Source: Bacillota bacterium (lineage in GTDB: Bacteria; Bacillota; Clostridia; Christensenellales; SZUA-584). From it: DNA of 21,406 nt. Numbering within the stretch: position 1 is the first letter of the stretch; each line of letters begins with the position of its first letter. The stretch is taken from contig JAEYKW010000003.1 of the NCBI GenBank assembly GCA_023408075.1, forward strand, positions 1 through 21,406. Reading direction: 5' to 3'. Of this stretch, positions 12,667-21,401 are shown in pieces. The notes under the pieces were generated by a model. That model saw only the letters and a list, made by a program, of their open reading frames with translations. It made no database searches and was not told the origin of the DNA. The position numbers and the translations under genes are program-made.

Positions 12667-15114
12667 TTATTCTTCCGTCTCGCTGTCCTCGTCGTCGTGC
12701 GGAACAAGCGCCGCGGATACCACGCGTGTGTCCTCATCCACATTCATGAGCTTCACGCCCTGCGTGTCGCGCCCATATACGGAAATCTCATCGACGCGCA
12801 TGCGGATAATCACACCCGCATCGTTGATCAGCATGATATCTTCGCTGCCGTCCACAATACCGATGGCGCACATGCTGCCCGTTTTTTCGGTGACTTTGAG
12901 CGTTTTGATGCCGATACCCGCGCGCTTTTGCACCTTATACTCGGAAACCGGCGTGCGCTTCCCGTACCCGTTTTCGGTAATCACAAGCACGTCGCAGTCT
13001 GAACGCACCACGCCCATGCCAATCACCGCATCTCCCTCGCGCAACGCGACGGCCTTCACGCCCATCGCGGTACGGCCCATATCGCGCACATCCTCCTCGG
13101 CGAACATCACCGACATGCCCTGCGCCGTGCCGACAATCAGCTCATCCTTGCCGCTCGTTTCGCGCACGCTGATCAGCTCGTCGCCGTCCCGCAGACCCAC
13201 GGCGATAAGGCCGCTCTGGCGTATATTTTTAAATGCGCTCACGGATGTCTTTTTGATGAAGCCGTTTTTGGTCGCAATCACGAGCATCGTGTCATCTGAA
13301 AAATCGGTAATCGGGAACACGGCGGACACCTTTTCGCCCGCATCGAGCTGCAGCAGATTCACAATCGCCATACCTTTGGCCGTGCGCCCCGTCTCGGGCA
13401 GATCATAGCACTTGCGGCGGTACACCTTGCCCTGATTCGTAAAGAACAGCAGGTGGGCATGCGTGGATGTGACCATCACGTGCTCAGCGAAATCCTCCTC
13501 GCGCGTGGACATGCCCGTCACACCCTTGCCGCCGCGCTTCTGTGTCCGGTAGGCATCGGAGCGGATGCGCTTGGCGTACCCGAAGTGCGTGAGCGTCACC
13601 ACCATCTCCTCTTCCTGTATCAGCTCGTCAAGGTCAATATCATCGGCGCTGAATGTAATTTCCGTGCGCCGCTCGTCGGCGTATTTATACTTGATTTCGA
13701 GCATCTCTTCCTTAATGATATCAAGCACCATCTGCGGCGTGGCAAGTATCAGCTTCAAATACGCGATGCGCTCGAGCAGTTTTTCGTATTCGCTCACGAT
13801 CTTGTCGCGCTCGAGGCCTGTCAGGCGCTGCAGACGCATATCGAGTATCGCCTGGGCCTGTTTGTCGCTGAGCCCGAAGCGCGTCATAAGGCCGTCTCTC
13901 GCCGTCGGCACATCGGGCGATTTCTTGATCAGGTCCACAACCTCGTCGATGTTGTCAAGCGCGATGATGAGGCCTTCCAATATATGCGCGCGCGCCTCGG
14001 CTTTTTCAAGATCGAACTTCGTGCGCCGTACGATCACGACTTTTTGATGTTCTAAGTAGTGATACAGCAGCTCTTTGAGGTTTAGCACTTTGGGTTCGCC
14101 GTCCACAAGCGCAATCATAATCACGCCAAACGTATCCTGCATCTGCGTGTGCTTGTAAAGCCGGTTTAATATCACGTTGGCATTCACATCGCGCTTGAGC
14201 TCAATCACGATACGCATACCGCGCTTGTCACTCTCGTCACGAATGTCGGATATACCTTCAATATGCTTATCCTGCACCAGCTCGGCGATACGCGTGATCA
14301 GTGCCGCCTTGTTGACCTGATATGGAATTTCGTTCACAATAATGCGCTGACGGCCCGCTTTGAACTCATCAATCTCGGCCTTCGCGCGCACGCAGATCTT
14401 GCCGCGTCCCGTGTGGTATGCCTGCGTGATGCCCGCCGTGCCCATCACGATACCGCCTGTCGGGAAATCCGGCCCCTTCACGTGCTGCATCAAATCCTGC
14501 ACATCCACGTCGGGGTCGTCAATGAGGCGCACCGTCGCGTCAATCACTTCACCAAGGTTATGCGGCGGAATGTTGGTGGCCATGCCCACCGCGATGCCGC
14601 CCGAGCCGTTCACAAGCAGGTTCGGATATTTTGAAGGCAGCACCGTGGGCTGCATCAGCGTTTCGTCGAAGTTCGGGTAAAAATCCACCGTATCCTTTTC
14701 GAGGTCGCGCAGCAGTTCCATTGAAATCGGAGACAGCCGTGCCTCGGTATAACGCATCGCAGCGGGAGAATCGCCGTCTACGCTGCCAAAGTTGCCGTGC
14801 CCGGAGACGAGCAGATGGCGCGTGGAAAAATCCTGCGCCATACGCACCATCGACATATACACCGCCGAATCGCCGTGCGGATGGTATTTTCCGAGCACGT
14901 CGCCCACGATACGTGCGGATTTTCGAAACGGCTTGTCCGGCGTGTTCCCCAGCTCGTGCATCGAGTAGAGTATGCGCCGGTGAACAGGCTTTAGCCCGTC
15001 ACGCACATCGGGCAGTGCGCGGTTGATAATCACCGCCATCGCGTACGAGATGAACGATGTTTTCATTTCTTTTTCTATATGAATCGGCTGAATCGCTTTT
15101 CTTTTTTCGTCCAA
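12667..15114 (-). CDS. gyrA: DNA gyrase subunit A
   Basis: GyrA is the DNA-breaking and rejoining subunit of gyrase (A2B2), which adds negative supercoils with ATP. The 815 aa include the winged-helix domain with catalytic Tyr122 (AAMRYTEARLS), the tower and coiled coil (to about 480) and a beta-pinwheel C-terminal domain. The GyrA box QKRGGKG at 525-531 identifies it as GyrA rather than ParC. The tail is acidic (HDDEDSETEE). In the quinolone region HPHGDSAVYMSM, Ser83 is kept but position 87 is Met instead of the usual Asp or Glu. The start is TTG at 15114 after AAGGGGTGG, 13 nt below gyrB, so the two are one operon. An intrinsic terminator is not visible after it. Confidence 0.97.
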   Translation of the reverse strand: MDEKRKAIQPIHIEKEMKTSFISYAMAVIINRALPDVRDGLKPVHRRILYSMHELGNTPDKPFRKSARIVGDVLGKYHPHGDSAVYMSMVRMAQDFSTRHLLVSGHGNFGSVDGDSPAAMRYTEARLSPISMELLRDLEKDTVDFYPNFDETLMQPTVLPSKYPNLLVNGSGGIAVGMATNIPPHNLGEVIDATVRLIDDPDVDVQDLMQHVKGPDFPTGGIVMGTAGITQAYHTGRGKICVRAKAEIDEFKAGRQRIIVNEIPYQVNKAALITRIAELVQDKHIEGISDIRDESDKRGMRIVIELKRDVNANVILNRLYKHTQMQDTFGVIMIALVDGEPKVLNLKELLYHYLEHQKVVIVRRTKFDLEKAEARAHILEGLIIALDNIDEVVDLIKKSPDVPTARDGLMTRFGLSDKQAQAILDMRLQRLTGLERDKIVSEYEKLLERIAYLKLILATPQMVLDIIKEEMLEIKYKYADERRTEITFSADDIDLDELIQEEEMVVTLTHFGYAKRIRSDAYRTQKRGGKGVTGMSTREEDFAEHVMVTSTHAHLLFFTNQGKVYRRKCYDLPETGRTAKGMAIVNLLQLDAGEKVSAVFPITDFSDDTMLVIATKNGFIKKTSVSAFKNIRQSGLIAVGLRDGDELISVRETSGKDELIVGTAQGMSVMFAEEDVRDMGRTAMGVKAVALREGDAVIGMGVVRSDCDVLVITENGYGKRTPVSEYKVQKRAGIGIKTLKVTEKTGSMCAIGIVDGSEDIMLINDAGVIIRMRVDEISVYGRDTQGVKLMNVDEDTRVVSAALVPHDDEDSETEE

Positions 15115-15127
15115 TTTCGTCCACCCC

Positions 15128-17038
15128 TTAAATGTCCAGATTCATCACGAGCTTCGCATTCTGCTCGATAAACTCACGCCGCGGCTCCACCGCGTCGCCC
15201 ATGAGTATCGTGAATATCTCTTCCGCTTCAATCGCGTTTTCGATAGACACCTGCAGCAGCGTGCGGTGTTCCGGGTCCATCGTCGTTTCCCAGAGCTGTT
15301 CGGGGTTCATCTCGCCAAGCCCTTTGTAGCGTTGAATCGCGATGCCCTCACGGCCGATCTCGGCTAAATACTTTTCCAGCGCATCGTCGCTGTACACATA
15401 TTTCTCCACCTTGTTTTTGACCACCTTATAAAGCGGCGGCTGCGCAATATACACATGGCCGCCATCGATCAGCTCACGCATGTATCGGTAAAAAAACGTA
15501 AGCATCAATATGCGGATATGGCTGCCGTCCACGTCGGCATCCGTCATGCAGATGATGCGGTTATACCTGAGCTTGGTCACGTCGAATTCCTCACCGATAC
15601 CAGCACCGAATGCCGTGGCCATCGTCCTGATTTCGTTGTTCGTGAGTGCTTTGTCCTGACGCGTTTTTTCCACGTTCAGTATCTTGCCGCGCAGCGGCAG
15701 TATTGCCTGAAAGCGCCGGTCACGGCCCTGCTTGGCGCTGCCGCCCGCGCTGTCGCCCTCCACGAGGAATATTTCGCACTTCGACGCGTCGCGCTCGCTG
15801 CAGTCAGCCAGCTTGCCGGGCAGTGCCGCGCTCTCGAGTGCGGATTTGCGGCGTGTGAGCTCGCGCGCCTTGCGCGCCGCCTCACGCGCGTGCCGCGCGA
15901 TCAGGCACTTGTTGAGAATCTCCTTCGCCACGGCGGGATTCTCCTCTAGAAAGGCTTTTAGCCCGTCGGCCAGCGCGCTGTCCACAAGCGGGCGCACCTC
16001 GCTGTTGCCGAGCTTGGTTTTGGTCTGTCCTTCAAACTGCGGCTCGCAGATTTTTACGCTGATGACCGCCGTGAGCCCCTCACGGATATCCTCGCCCGAA
16101 AGGTTCTCGTCTTTTTCCTTAATCATACCAAAGCGCCGCGCGTAGTCGTTCATCACGCGCGTGAGGCCCGACTTAAAGCCCATCAGATGCGTGCCGCCCT
16201 CGTGCGTCGGTATGTTGTTTGCGTAAGTGAATATATTTTCGTTGTAAGATTCGTTGTACTGCATCGCGATTTCCACACAGGTGGTGTCCTTTTCGGTGCA
16301 GAAATAGATCGGCGATTCATGCAGCGTCGGCTTGTTTTTGTTGAGGAACTTGACGAACGAATTGATGCCGCCCTCAAAGCAATAATCATAATTCTGGTCT
16401 TTGCGCTCGTCGACCATGAGTATGCGCACGCCGCCATTCAAAAAAGCGAGCTCGCGCATACGCGCACGCAGCGTATCAAACGCGAATTCCACCGTCTCAA
16501 ATATCTCGTCGTCGGGCCAGAACTGTATTGACGTGCCCGTATGGGCCGATTCGCCGACCACCTTGATATCGCCCTGCGGCTCGCCGCGCAAAAATGACAT
16601 TTCGTATATCTTGCCGTCACGCCGCACCTGGGCCACAAGCTTTTTGGAAAGCGCGTTGACGACCGACACGCCGACGCCGTGCAGCCCGCCCGATACCTTG
16701 TAACCGCCGTCGCCGAACTTGCCGCCCGCGTGCAGCATTGTCAGCGCCACCTCAAGTGAGGATTTGCCCACCTTCGGGTGCACATCCACAGGGATGCCTC
16801 GGCCGTTGTCCACGATCAGCGCACTGCCGTCCTGCTTGATCGTCACTTCAATTTTATCGCAATATCCGGCCATCGCCTCGTCTACCGAGTTGTCCACCAC
16901 TTCGTAAACAAGGTGGTGCAGGCCGCGCTCGTCGGTGGACCCGATATACATTCCGGGCCTTTTGCGCACGGGTTCCAGGCCTTCGAGAACCTGAATCTGC
17001 GAGGCGTCATATTGCTGTTCATTTTGGTTGCTTGGCAT
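15128..17038 (-). CDS. gyrB: DNA gyrase subunit B
   Basis: This is the ATPase subunit of gyrase. The 636 aa match the short Gram-positive form without the insert seen in proteobacteria. The GHKL ATP site shows EVVDNSVDEA (46-55, catalytic E46), DNGRGIP (77-83) and GGLHGVGVSVVNALS (117 onward). The transducer domain includes the QTKTKLGN motif (338-345). The TOPRIM domain has VEGDSAGG (E427) and the metal-binding DADVD (D500, D502, D504). The quinolone region PLRGKILNVEKTR looks ordinary. The ATG at 17038 follows AAGGAGAC. remB lies 26 nt upstream and gyrA 13 nt downstream, as in the classic recF-remB-gyrB-gyrA order. Confidence 0.97.
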   Translation of the reverse strand: MPSNQNEQQYDASQIQVLEGLEPVRKRPGMYIGSTDERGLHHLVYEVVDNSVDEAMAGYCDKIEVTIKQDGSALIVDNGRGIPVDVHPKVGKSSLEVALTMLHAGGKFGDGGYKVSGGLHGVGVSVVNALSKKLVAQVRRDGKIYEMSFLRGEPQGDIKVVGESAHTGTSIQFWPDDEIFETVEFAFDTLRARMRELAFLNGGVRILMVDERKDQNYDYCFEGGINSFVKFLNKNKPTLHESPIYFCTEKDTTCVEIAMQYNESYNENIFTYANNIPTHEGGTHLMGFKSGLTRVMNDYARRFGMIKEKDENLSGEDIREGLTAVISVKICEPQFEGQTKTKLGNSEVRPLVDSALADGLKAFLEENPAVAKEILNKCLIARHAREAARKARELTRRKSALESAALPGKLADCSERDASKCEIFLVEGDSAGGSAKQGRDRRFQAILPLRGKILNVEKTRQDKALTNNEIRTMATAFGAGIGEEFDVTKLRYNRIICMTDADVDGSHIRILMLTFFYRYMRELIDGGHVYIAQPPLYKVVKNKVEKYVYSDDALEKYLAEIGREGIAIQRYKGLGEMNPEQLWETTMDPEHRTLLQVSIENAIEAEEIFTILMGDAVEPRREFIEQNAKLVMNLDI

Positions 17039-17064
17039 GACTGTCTCCTTAATTTATAGAAATG

Positions 17065-17310
17065 TTATAATCGCGAACGTTTGTAGAGTGTGGCGGAAGA
17101 AATGGGAGAATAGTAAATAAAATATTTCTCGAGAAACTGCGCCACGATGACGGATTTGATGTTATACTCCTCCAAGAATATCTGATGAGCGCTGTCTTTG
17201 AGCTTTTTTAAAAAGTTATGGGTGTCGTCGTTGGTCATGGCCTCTTTATAGTCAAGGATTAATATAATATCCTTTAAAGGCACCATGGCATCTTTGCCAA
17301 TATGCAGCAT
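17065..17310 (-). CDS. remB: RemB/YaaB-like DUF370 protein
   Basis: This small protein (81 aa) belongs to the DUF370 extracellular matrix regulator group. The match to B. subtilis YaaB/RemB is seen in MLHIGKDAMVPLKDIILILDY at the N-terminus (compare MYIHLGDDF...), KSVIVAQ in the middle and YYSPISSATLYKRS near the end. RemA of this family binds DNA and activates matrix and osmolyte genes; the molecular role of RemB is less clear. The gene is first in an operon with gyrB (26 nt), the same position as in Bacillus. The ATG at 17310 has GGAGGAAA just upstream. recF, its usual upstream neighbour, is absent; divergent purL stands there instead. Confidence 0.85.
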   Translation of the reverse strand: MLHIGKDAMVPLKDIILILDYKEAMTNDDTHNFLKKLKDSAHQIFLEEYNIKSVIVAQFLEKYFIYYSPISSATLYKRSRL

Positions 17311-17359
17311 GCAATTTCCTCCAGCCTGATCAAATTTAAAACTCTACTATATATTATAT

Positions 17360-17388
17360 ATTATAGTCTAAATCCTCATCTTTTAAAA
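17360..17388 (-). promoter_or_regulatory. Weak promoter candidate for remB-gyrB-gyrA
   Basis: On the - strand TATAAT (17365-17360) stands 17 nt from TTTTAA (17388-17383), a poor -35. A second TATAAT is at 17358-17353. The region is very AT-rich, with two TTTTAAA repeats at 17381-17399 that might be regulator sites. The intergenic space 17311-17537 holds only this and the purL signals. Confidence 0.35.
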
Positions 17389-17449
17389 GAGAGTTTTAAA
17401 GAATTCATAATCTGCTCATCTTTTTTGGCCGTCCCTTATTGTCCTGTCC

Positions 17450-17478
17450 TTGCATCCGAACAAAAAAACATTTATACT
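17450..17478 (+). promoter_or_regulatory. Promoter of purL
   Basis: TTGCAT (17450-17455), a 17-nt spacer and TATACT (17473-17478) form a likely sigma-A promoter. The start would be near 17485, giving a leader of about 53 nt. This placement excludes the upstream ATG at 17439 as the purL start. Confidence 0.5.
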
Positions 17479-17500
17479 GCAAATATATCAGTTTTTATCA

Positions 17501-17514
17501 GGGGTATTTACCCC
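17501..17514 (+). promoter_or_regulatory. Inverted repeat in the purL leader
   Basis: GGGGTATTTACCCC is a perfect 6-bp inverted repeat around TT, about +16 to +30 from the predicted start and 6 nt before AAGGAG. It could be a repressor operator or a small RNA hairpin near the ribosome site. It does not resemble the B. subtilis PurBox or the purine riboswitch. Confidence 0.45.
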
Positions 17515-17537
17515 ATACGAAGGAGATTGTACGGATT

Positions 17538-20500
17538 ATGTCGCAGGTCAGACGAATTTATGTGGAGAAAAAGGATGGGTTCAATATTGCGGCAAAAAAA
17601 GCGCTTGCCGATTTCAAGAGTACGCTTAAAAAATCGGCGCTTAAAAATGTACGTATATTGATACGGTATGATATCGAGGGGATGGATGAACAAAGCTTTG
17701 AAGCCGCGCTCGGCACGGTGTTTGCGGAACCTCCCGTCGATATTGTTTTTTACGGCGATTTTGACCGCGCCGAAAGCGACGCGGTGTTCGCGGTGGAATA
17801 TCTGCCCGGCCAGTACGACCAGCGCGCGGACAGTGCGGCGCAGTGCTGCGAGCTCGCGGTGCGGTGCGAGCGCCCCGCGGTGAAATGCGCGGCGGTCTAT
17901 GTGCTGTCGGGTGTATCCCCCGCCGATGTCAACGATATCAAAAAATACGTGATCAACCCGGTCGAATCGCGCGAGGCTTCGTTCGCGCTGCCCGAAACGC
18001 TCACCGAAACGCTGCCCGAGCCGCCCGACGTTCCCGTGCTGAGCGGTTTTTGCATATTTGCGAACGCTGCGCTCCAGGACATGCTCGGCGAATACGCGCT
18101 CGCAATGAGCTGCGACGATCTGCAGTTTGTGCAGAACTATTTCAAAAACGAGGAACATCGCGATCCCACGCTCGCGGAGCTGCGCGTGATCGATACGTAC
18201 TGGTCGGATCACTGCCGCCACACCACGTTTCTCACAAGGCTCGAAAACGTCACGTTCGACGACAGCGCCGTGCAGGCTAAGGTCATCTACAATGAGTACT
18301 TGAAGGCACGCAAAGCCGTTTACGGCGACCGAAAAAAAGACATCTGCCTGATGGACTTAGCGACCTTGTACGCCAAGGAAGCCAAAAAACAGGGGCTTAT
18401 GGTGGGGTTCGATGAATCCGACGAGATCAATGCGTGCTCAATCCGCGAAACCGTCACGGTGGACGGCCAGCCGCGCGACTATCTGATCATGTTCAAAAAC
18501 GAAACGCACAACCATCCCACCGAAATCGAACCGTTCGGCGGCGCGGCCACATGTCTTGGCGGCGCAATCCGCGATCCGCTCTCGGGACGCTCCTATGTGT
18601 ATCACGCAATGCGCGTAACAGGCAGCGGTGACCCGCGCGAGCGCATTGAAGCTACGCTGCCCGGAAAGCTGCCCCAAAGAAAGATCAGCCGCGGCGCTGC
18701 CGAAGGCTATTCGTCTTACGGCAACCAGATCGGCCTCGCAACGGGGCTCGTGGATGAAATCTATCATGATGGCTACAAGGCCAAGCGTATGGAGATCGGC
18801 GCCGTGGTGGGCAGCGCCCCCGCCGACAACGTGGTGCGCATGACGCCCCAGCCCGGCGACTGCATTTTGCTGCTCGGCGGCGCAACGGGCCGCGACGGCT
18901 GCGGCGGCGCAACGGGCTCATCCAAGGCGCACGACAAACAGTCGATCGATGCGTGCGGCGCGGAGGTGCAAAAGGGCAACCCTTTAACAGAGCGCAAGCT
19001 GCAGCGGCTTTTCCGCAACAGCGAGTTCTCCCGCCGCATCAAGCGCTGCAACGACTTCGGCGCGGGCGGCGTTTGTGTGGCCATCGGCGAACTTTCGGAC
19101 GGTGTGTGCGTGAATCTTGACCTCGTGCGCAAAAAATACGAAGGGCTCTCGGGCACCGAGCTCGCGATATCCGAAAGTCAGGAACGTATGGCGGTCGTGA
19201 TCGACCCGAAGGATCTCGACGCTGTGCTCGCACTTGCCGCGCAGGAAAACCTGCATGCTGCCAAGGTGGCCGAAGTCACCGACGCGGGACGCATGGAGCT
19301 TAACTGGCGTGGAAAACCCATCGTATCGATATCGCGCGCTTTTTTGGATACGAACGGTGCCACAGCCACAGCCGATGCGCATGTCTCGAATTTGCAATTG
19401 AACGGCCTGTTTGATGAGCCGTTTAGGGGCTCGCTTTCTGAACGTCTCGATGCGATGATGAACGACCTCAACATCTGCTCCAAAAAGGGGCTCATCGAGA
19501 TGTTCGATTCAACGATCGGTGCGTCATCAGTCGTCATGCCACTCGGCGGCGAAAACCGCATCACGCCGATGCAGGCGATGGCGGCAAAAATTGCGGCCGA
19601 CGGTGCGTGCGACACGGCGACGCTGTTCTCTTACGGCTTTGATCCGTATTTGATGGAAAAGAACCCGATGCTCGGCGCGATCTATTCCGTTGTGCTGTCG
19701 CTTGCCAAGCTGACGGCGACGGGCGGCGACTCCTCAAGCGCGTGGCTCACATTTCAGGAATATTTCGAGCGCATGCGCTCGGAGCAAAGCTGGGGCAAGC
19801 CGCTTGCGGCGCTGCTCGGCGCATGGTGGGCTCAGAGGCAGCTCGGTACGCCCGCCATCGGCGGCAAGGATTCGATGTCGGGCACGTTTGAGAATATCCA
19901 CGTGCCGCCCACGCTTGTGTCGTTTGCTCTCTGCACGCAGGATGCCCAGTATGTGATATCTCCCGAATTTAAAAAGGCAGGCAGCACCGTCTACCGCGCG
20001 CGTATCCGGCGCGATGCGACCGGCATGCCCGATTTTGAAAACGTCAAAGAGGTATACGCGAAGGTGCTCGGCGGCATCGTCAGCGGCAAAATCACCGCGG
20101 CCTGCGCCGTGGAGCGCGGCGGCATACTCGCCGCCGTTGCCAAAATGGCGTTCGGCAACGGCATCGGCGCACGTTTGAGCGTATGTGATCTTGATGAGCT
20201 CAGCGGCAAAGCCTACGGGGACATCATACTCGAAGGCGACGGGCTCGATTTTGAGCAAATTGGCCAGACCGGCGGAACAAGCATTGAAGCGGCGGGCGAA
20301 GCCGTTTCCCTCAGCGAGTTAATGAAAAAATACGAAGACACGCTCGCAGGTGTGTTCCCCGTGCATGCATTAACGCCGGGCCAAGCACCGGACAAGCTGT
20401 TCTCCGCAAAATCTATCCACATTTACACCGGACAATGTGGACAACCGCGTGTATTCATCCCCGCTTTCCCGGGCACCAACTGTGAAATCGACTCGGCAAA

Positions 20501-21233
20501 CACGTTTGCCCGCGCGGGCGGCATTGCGGACACATTCGTGATCCGCAATCTCTCCGGCTCCGATATCGAACGCAGCATCGGCGAAATTGTGAAGCGCATC
20601 GGCGAAAGCCAGATTCTCATGTTCCCCGGCGGCTTTTCGGGCGGCGACGAGCCGGACGGCTCGGGAAAGTTCATTGCGGCGCTGTTCCGCGAGCCGCGCG
20701 TTTCGGGCGCGGTGCAGGAGCTGCTCCGCCGCGACGGACTGATACTCGGCATCTGCAACGGATTTCAGGCACTGATCAAATTAGGGCTTGTGCCATACGG
20801 CGAGATTCGTGATATGACGGATGACAGCCCGACGCTCACGTTCAACACGATCGGCCGCCACGTGTCGCAGGCGGTGCGCACGCGCGTCGCGTCCAATGCA
20901 TCACCTTGGCTTATGCACTGCCGGCCCGGCGATATCCACACGGTGGCGGTATCGCACGGCGAAGGCCGTTTCGCGGCGCGGCCGGATGAAGCGACGGCAC
21001 TTTTTGAAGCGGGGCAGGTCGCCACACAGTATGTGGACGACGCGGGCAAACCCACGATGGGCAGCGGCAACCCGAACGGTTCGCTGCTCGCGGTGGAAGG
21101 GCTGCTCTCCCCCGACGGACGGATTTTTGGCAAAATGGCGCACAGCGAACGCTACACAAAGCACACACTCAAAAACATACCGGGTGACAAAGACCAGCGG
21201 CTGTTTGAAAGCGGCGTGAAGTATTTTTTATAG
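17538..21233 (+). CDS. purL: Phosphoribosylformylglycinamidine synthase, single chain
   Basis: This is the fourth step of de novo purine synthesis: FGAR plus glutamine and ATP to FGAM. The start is taken as ATG 17538 (MSQVRRIYVEKK), with AAGGAG at 17520-17525, giving 1231 aa. Parts in order: a PurS-like N-terminal region; a linker with DTYWSDHCRHTTF; AIR-synthase-like half 1 with NETHNHPTEIEPFGGAATC, GYSSYGNQIG and GATGRDGCGGATGSS; half 2 with GGDSSSAW and GGKDSMSG; and a C-terminal glutamine amidotransferase with PAFPGTNCEID, FPGGFSGGDEPDG and the triad C1073 (GICNGFQ), H1202 and E1204 (MAHSERY). It resembles the long clostridial/streptococcal clade rather than the split PurSQL of Bacillus. 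No other pur gene is adjacent. Confidence 0.96.
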   Translation: MSQVRRIYVEKKDGFNIAAKKALADFKSTLKKSALKNVRILIRYDIEGMDEQSFEAALGTVFAEPPVDIVFYGDFDRAESDAVFAVEYLPGQYDQRADSAAQCCELAVRCERPAVKCAAVYVLSGVSPADVNDIKKYVINPVESREASFALPETLTETLPEPPDVPVLSGFCIFANAALQDMLGEYALAMSCDDLQFVQNYFKNEEHRDPTLAELRVIDTYWSDHCRHTTFLTRLENVTFDDSAVQAKVIYNEYLKARKAVYGDRKKDICLMDLATLYAKEAKKQGLMVGFDESDEINACSIRETVTVDGQPRDYLIMFKNETHNHPTEIEPFGGAATCLGGAIRDPLSGRSYVYHAMRVTGSGDPRERIEATLPGKLPQRKISRGAAEGYSSYGNQIGLATGLVDEIYHDGYKAKRMEIGAVVGSAPADNVVRMTPQPGDCILLLGGATGRDGCGGATGSSKAHDKQSIDACGAEVQKGNPLTERKLQRLFRNSEFSRRIKRCNDFGAGGVCVAIGELSDGVCVNLDLVRKKYEGLSGTELAISESQERMAVVIDPKDLDAVLALAAQENLHAAKVAEVTDAGRMELNWRGKPIVSISRAFLDTNGATATADAHVSNLQLNGLFDEPFRGSLSERLDAMMNDLNICSKKGLIEMFDSTIGASSVVMPLGGENRITPMQAMAAKIAADGACDTATLFSYGFDPYLMEKNPMLGAIYSVVLSLAKLTATGGDSSSAWLTFQEYFERMRSEQSWGKPLAALLGAWWAQRQLGTPAIGGKDSMSGTFENIHVPPTLVSFALCTQDAQYVISPEFKKAGSTVYRARIRRDATGMPDFENVKEVYAKVLGGIVSGKITAACAVERGGILAAVAKMAFGNGIGARLSVCDLDELSGKAYGDIILEGDGLDFEQIGQTGGTSIEAAGEAVSLSELMKKYEDTLAGVFPVHALTPGQAPDKLFSAKSIHIYTGQCGQPRVFIPAFPGTNCEIDSANTFARAGGIADTFVIRNLSGSDIERSIGEIVKRIGESQILMFPGGFSGGDEPDGSGKFIAALFREPRVSGAVQELLRRDGLILGICNGFQALIKLGLVPYGEIRDMTDDSPTLTFNTIGRHVSQAVRTRVASNASPWLMHCRPGDIHTVAVSHGEGRFAARPDEATALFEAGQVATQYVDDAGKPTMGSGNPNGSLLAVEGLLSPDGRIFGKMAHSERYTKHTLKNIPGDKDQRLFESGVKYFL

Positions 21234-21249
21234 AAGCCATCGTATTTAA

Positions 21250-21272
21250 AGAGGCGGAATATTTCCGTCTCT
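21250..21272 (+). terminator. Hairpin after purL without clear U tract
   Basis: AGAGGCGGAA (21250-21259) pairs with TTCCGTCTCT (21263-21272) over 10 bp with one G-U pair and a three-base loop. It starts 17 nt after the purL stop. No T run follows, so it may stabilise the 3' end or terminate poorly. Confidence 0.4.
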
Positions 21273-21296
21273 CAGGCTACTGACAAAGTACTAAAC

Positions 21297-21401
21297 GTCA
21301 TTTTGAGTGAGCGTAAGCGATCGACTACGCAGTGGACTAAAATCCCATGTTAAACGCGTTTAGCCATGGGATGCTCACGTCGCTACGCTCCTCAGCATGA
21401 C
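21297..21401. repeat. Palindromic element with imperfect terminal inverted repeats
   Basis: The outer arms are 21297-21320 (beginning GTCATTTTGAGTGAGCGTAA) and 21380-21401 (ending CTCCTCAGCATGAC). They pair with a few mismatches and two one-base gaps. Inside, ATCCCATG (21342-21349) pairs with CATGGGAT (21365-21372) around the 12-bp palindrome TAAACGCGTTTA (21351-21362). About 105 bp could fold into one long hairpin. No ORF is present. The GTCAT...CTGAG arm is of the kind seen in dispersed non-autonomous repeats of Firmicutes (from memory). It lies between purL and the window end. Confidence 0.65.

Noticed and set aside
13453..14055. 200-codon + strand frame within gyrA
   Set aside because: Antisense shadow of the conserved gyrA core.
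17439..17537. N-terminal extension of purL from ATG 17439
   Set aside because: The extra 33 residues overlap the predicted promoter and inverted repeat, and the good AAGGAG site serves ATG 17538.
17508..18221. 237-codon open frame on the - strand at the start of purL
   Set aside because: It overlaps the conserved purL N-terminus in antisense, with composition dictated by purL codon use.
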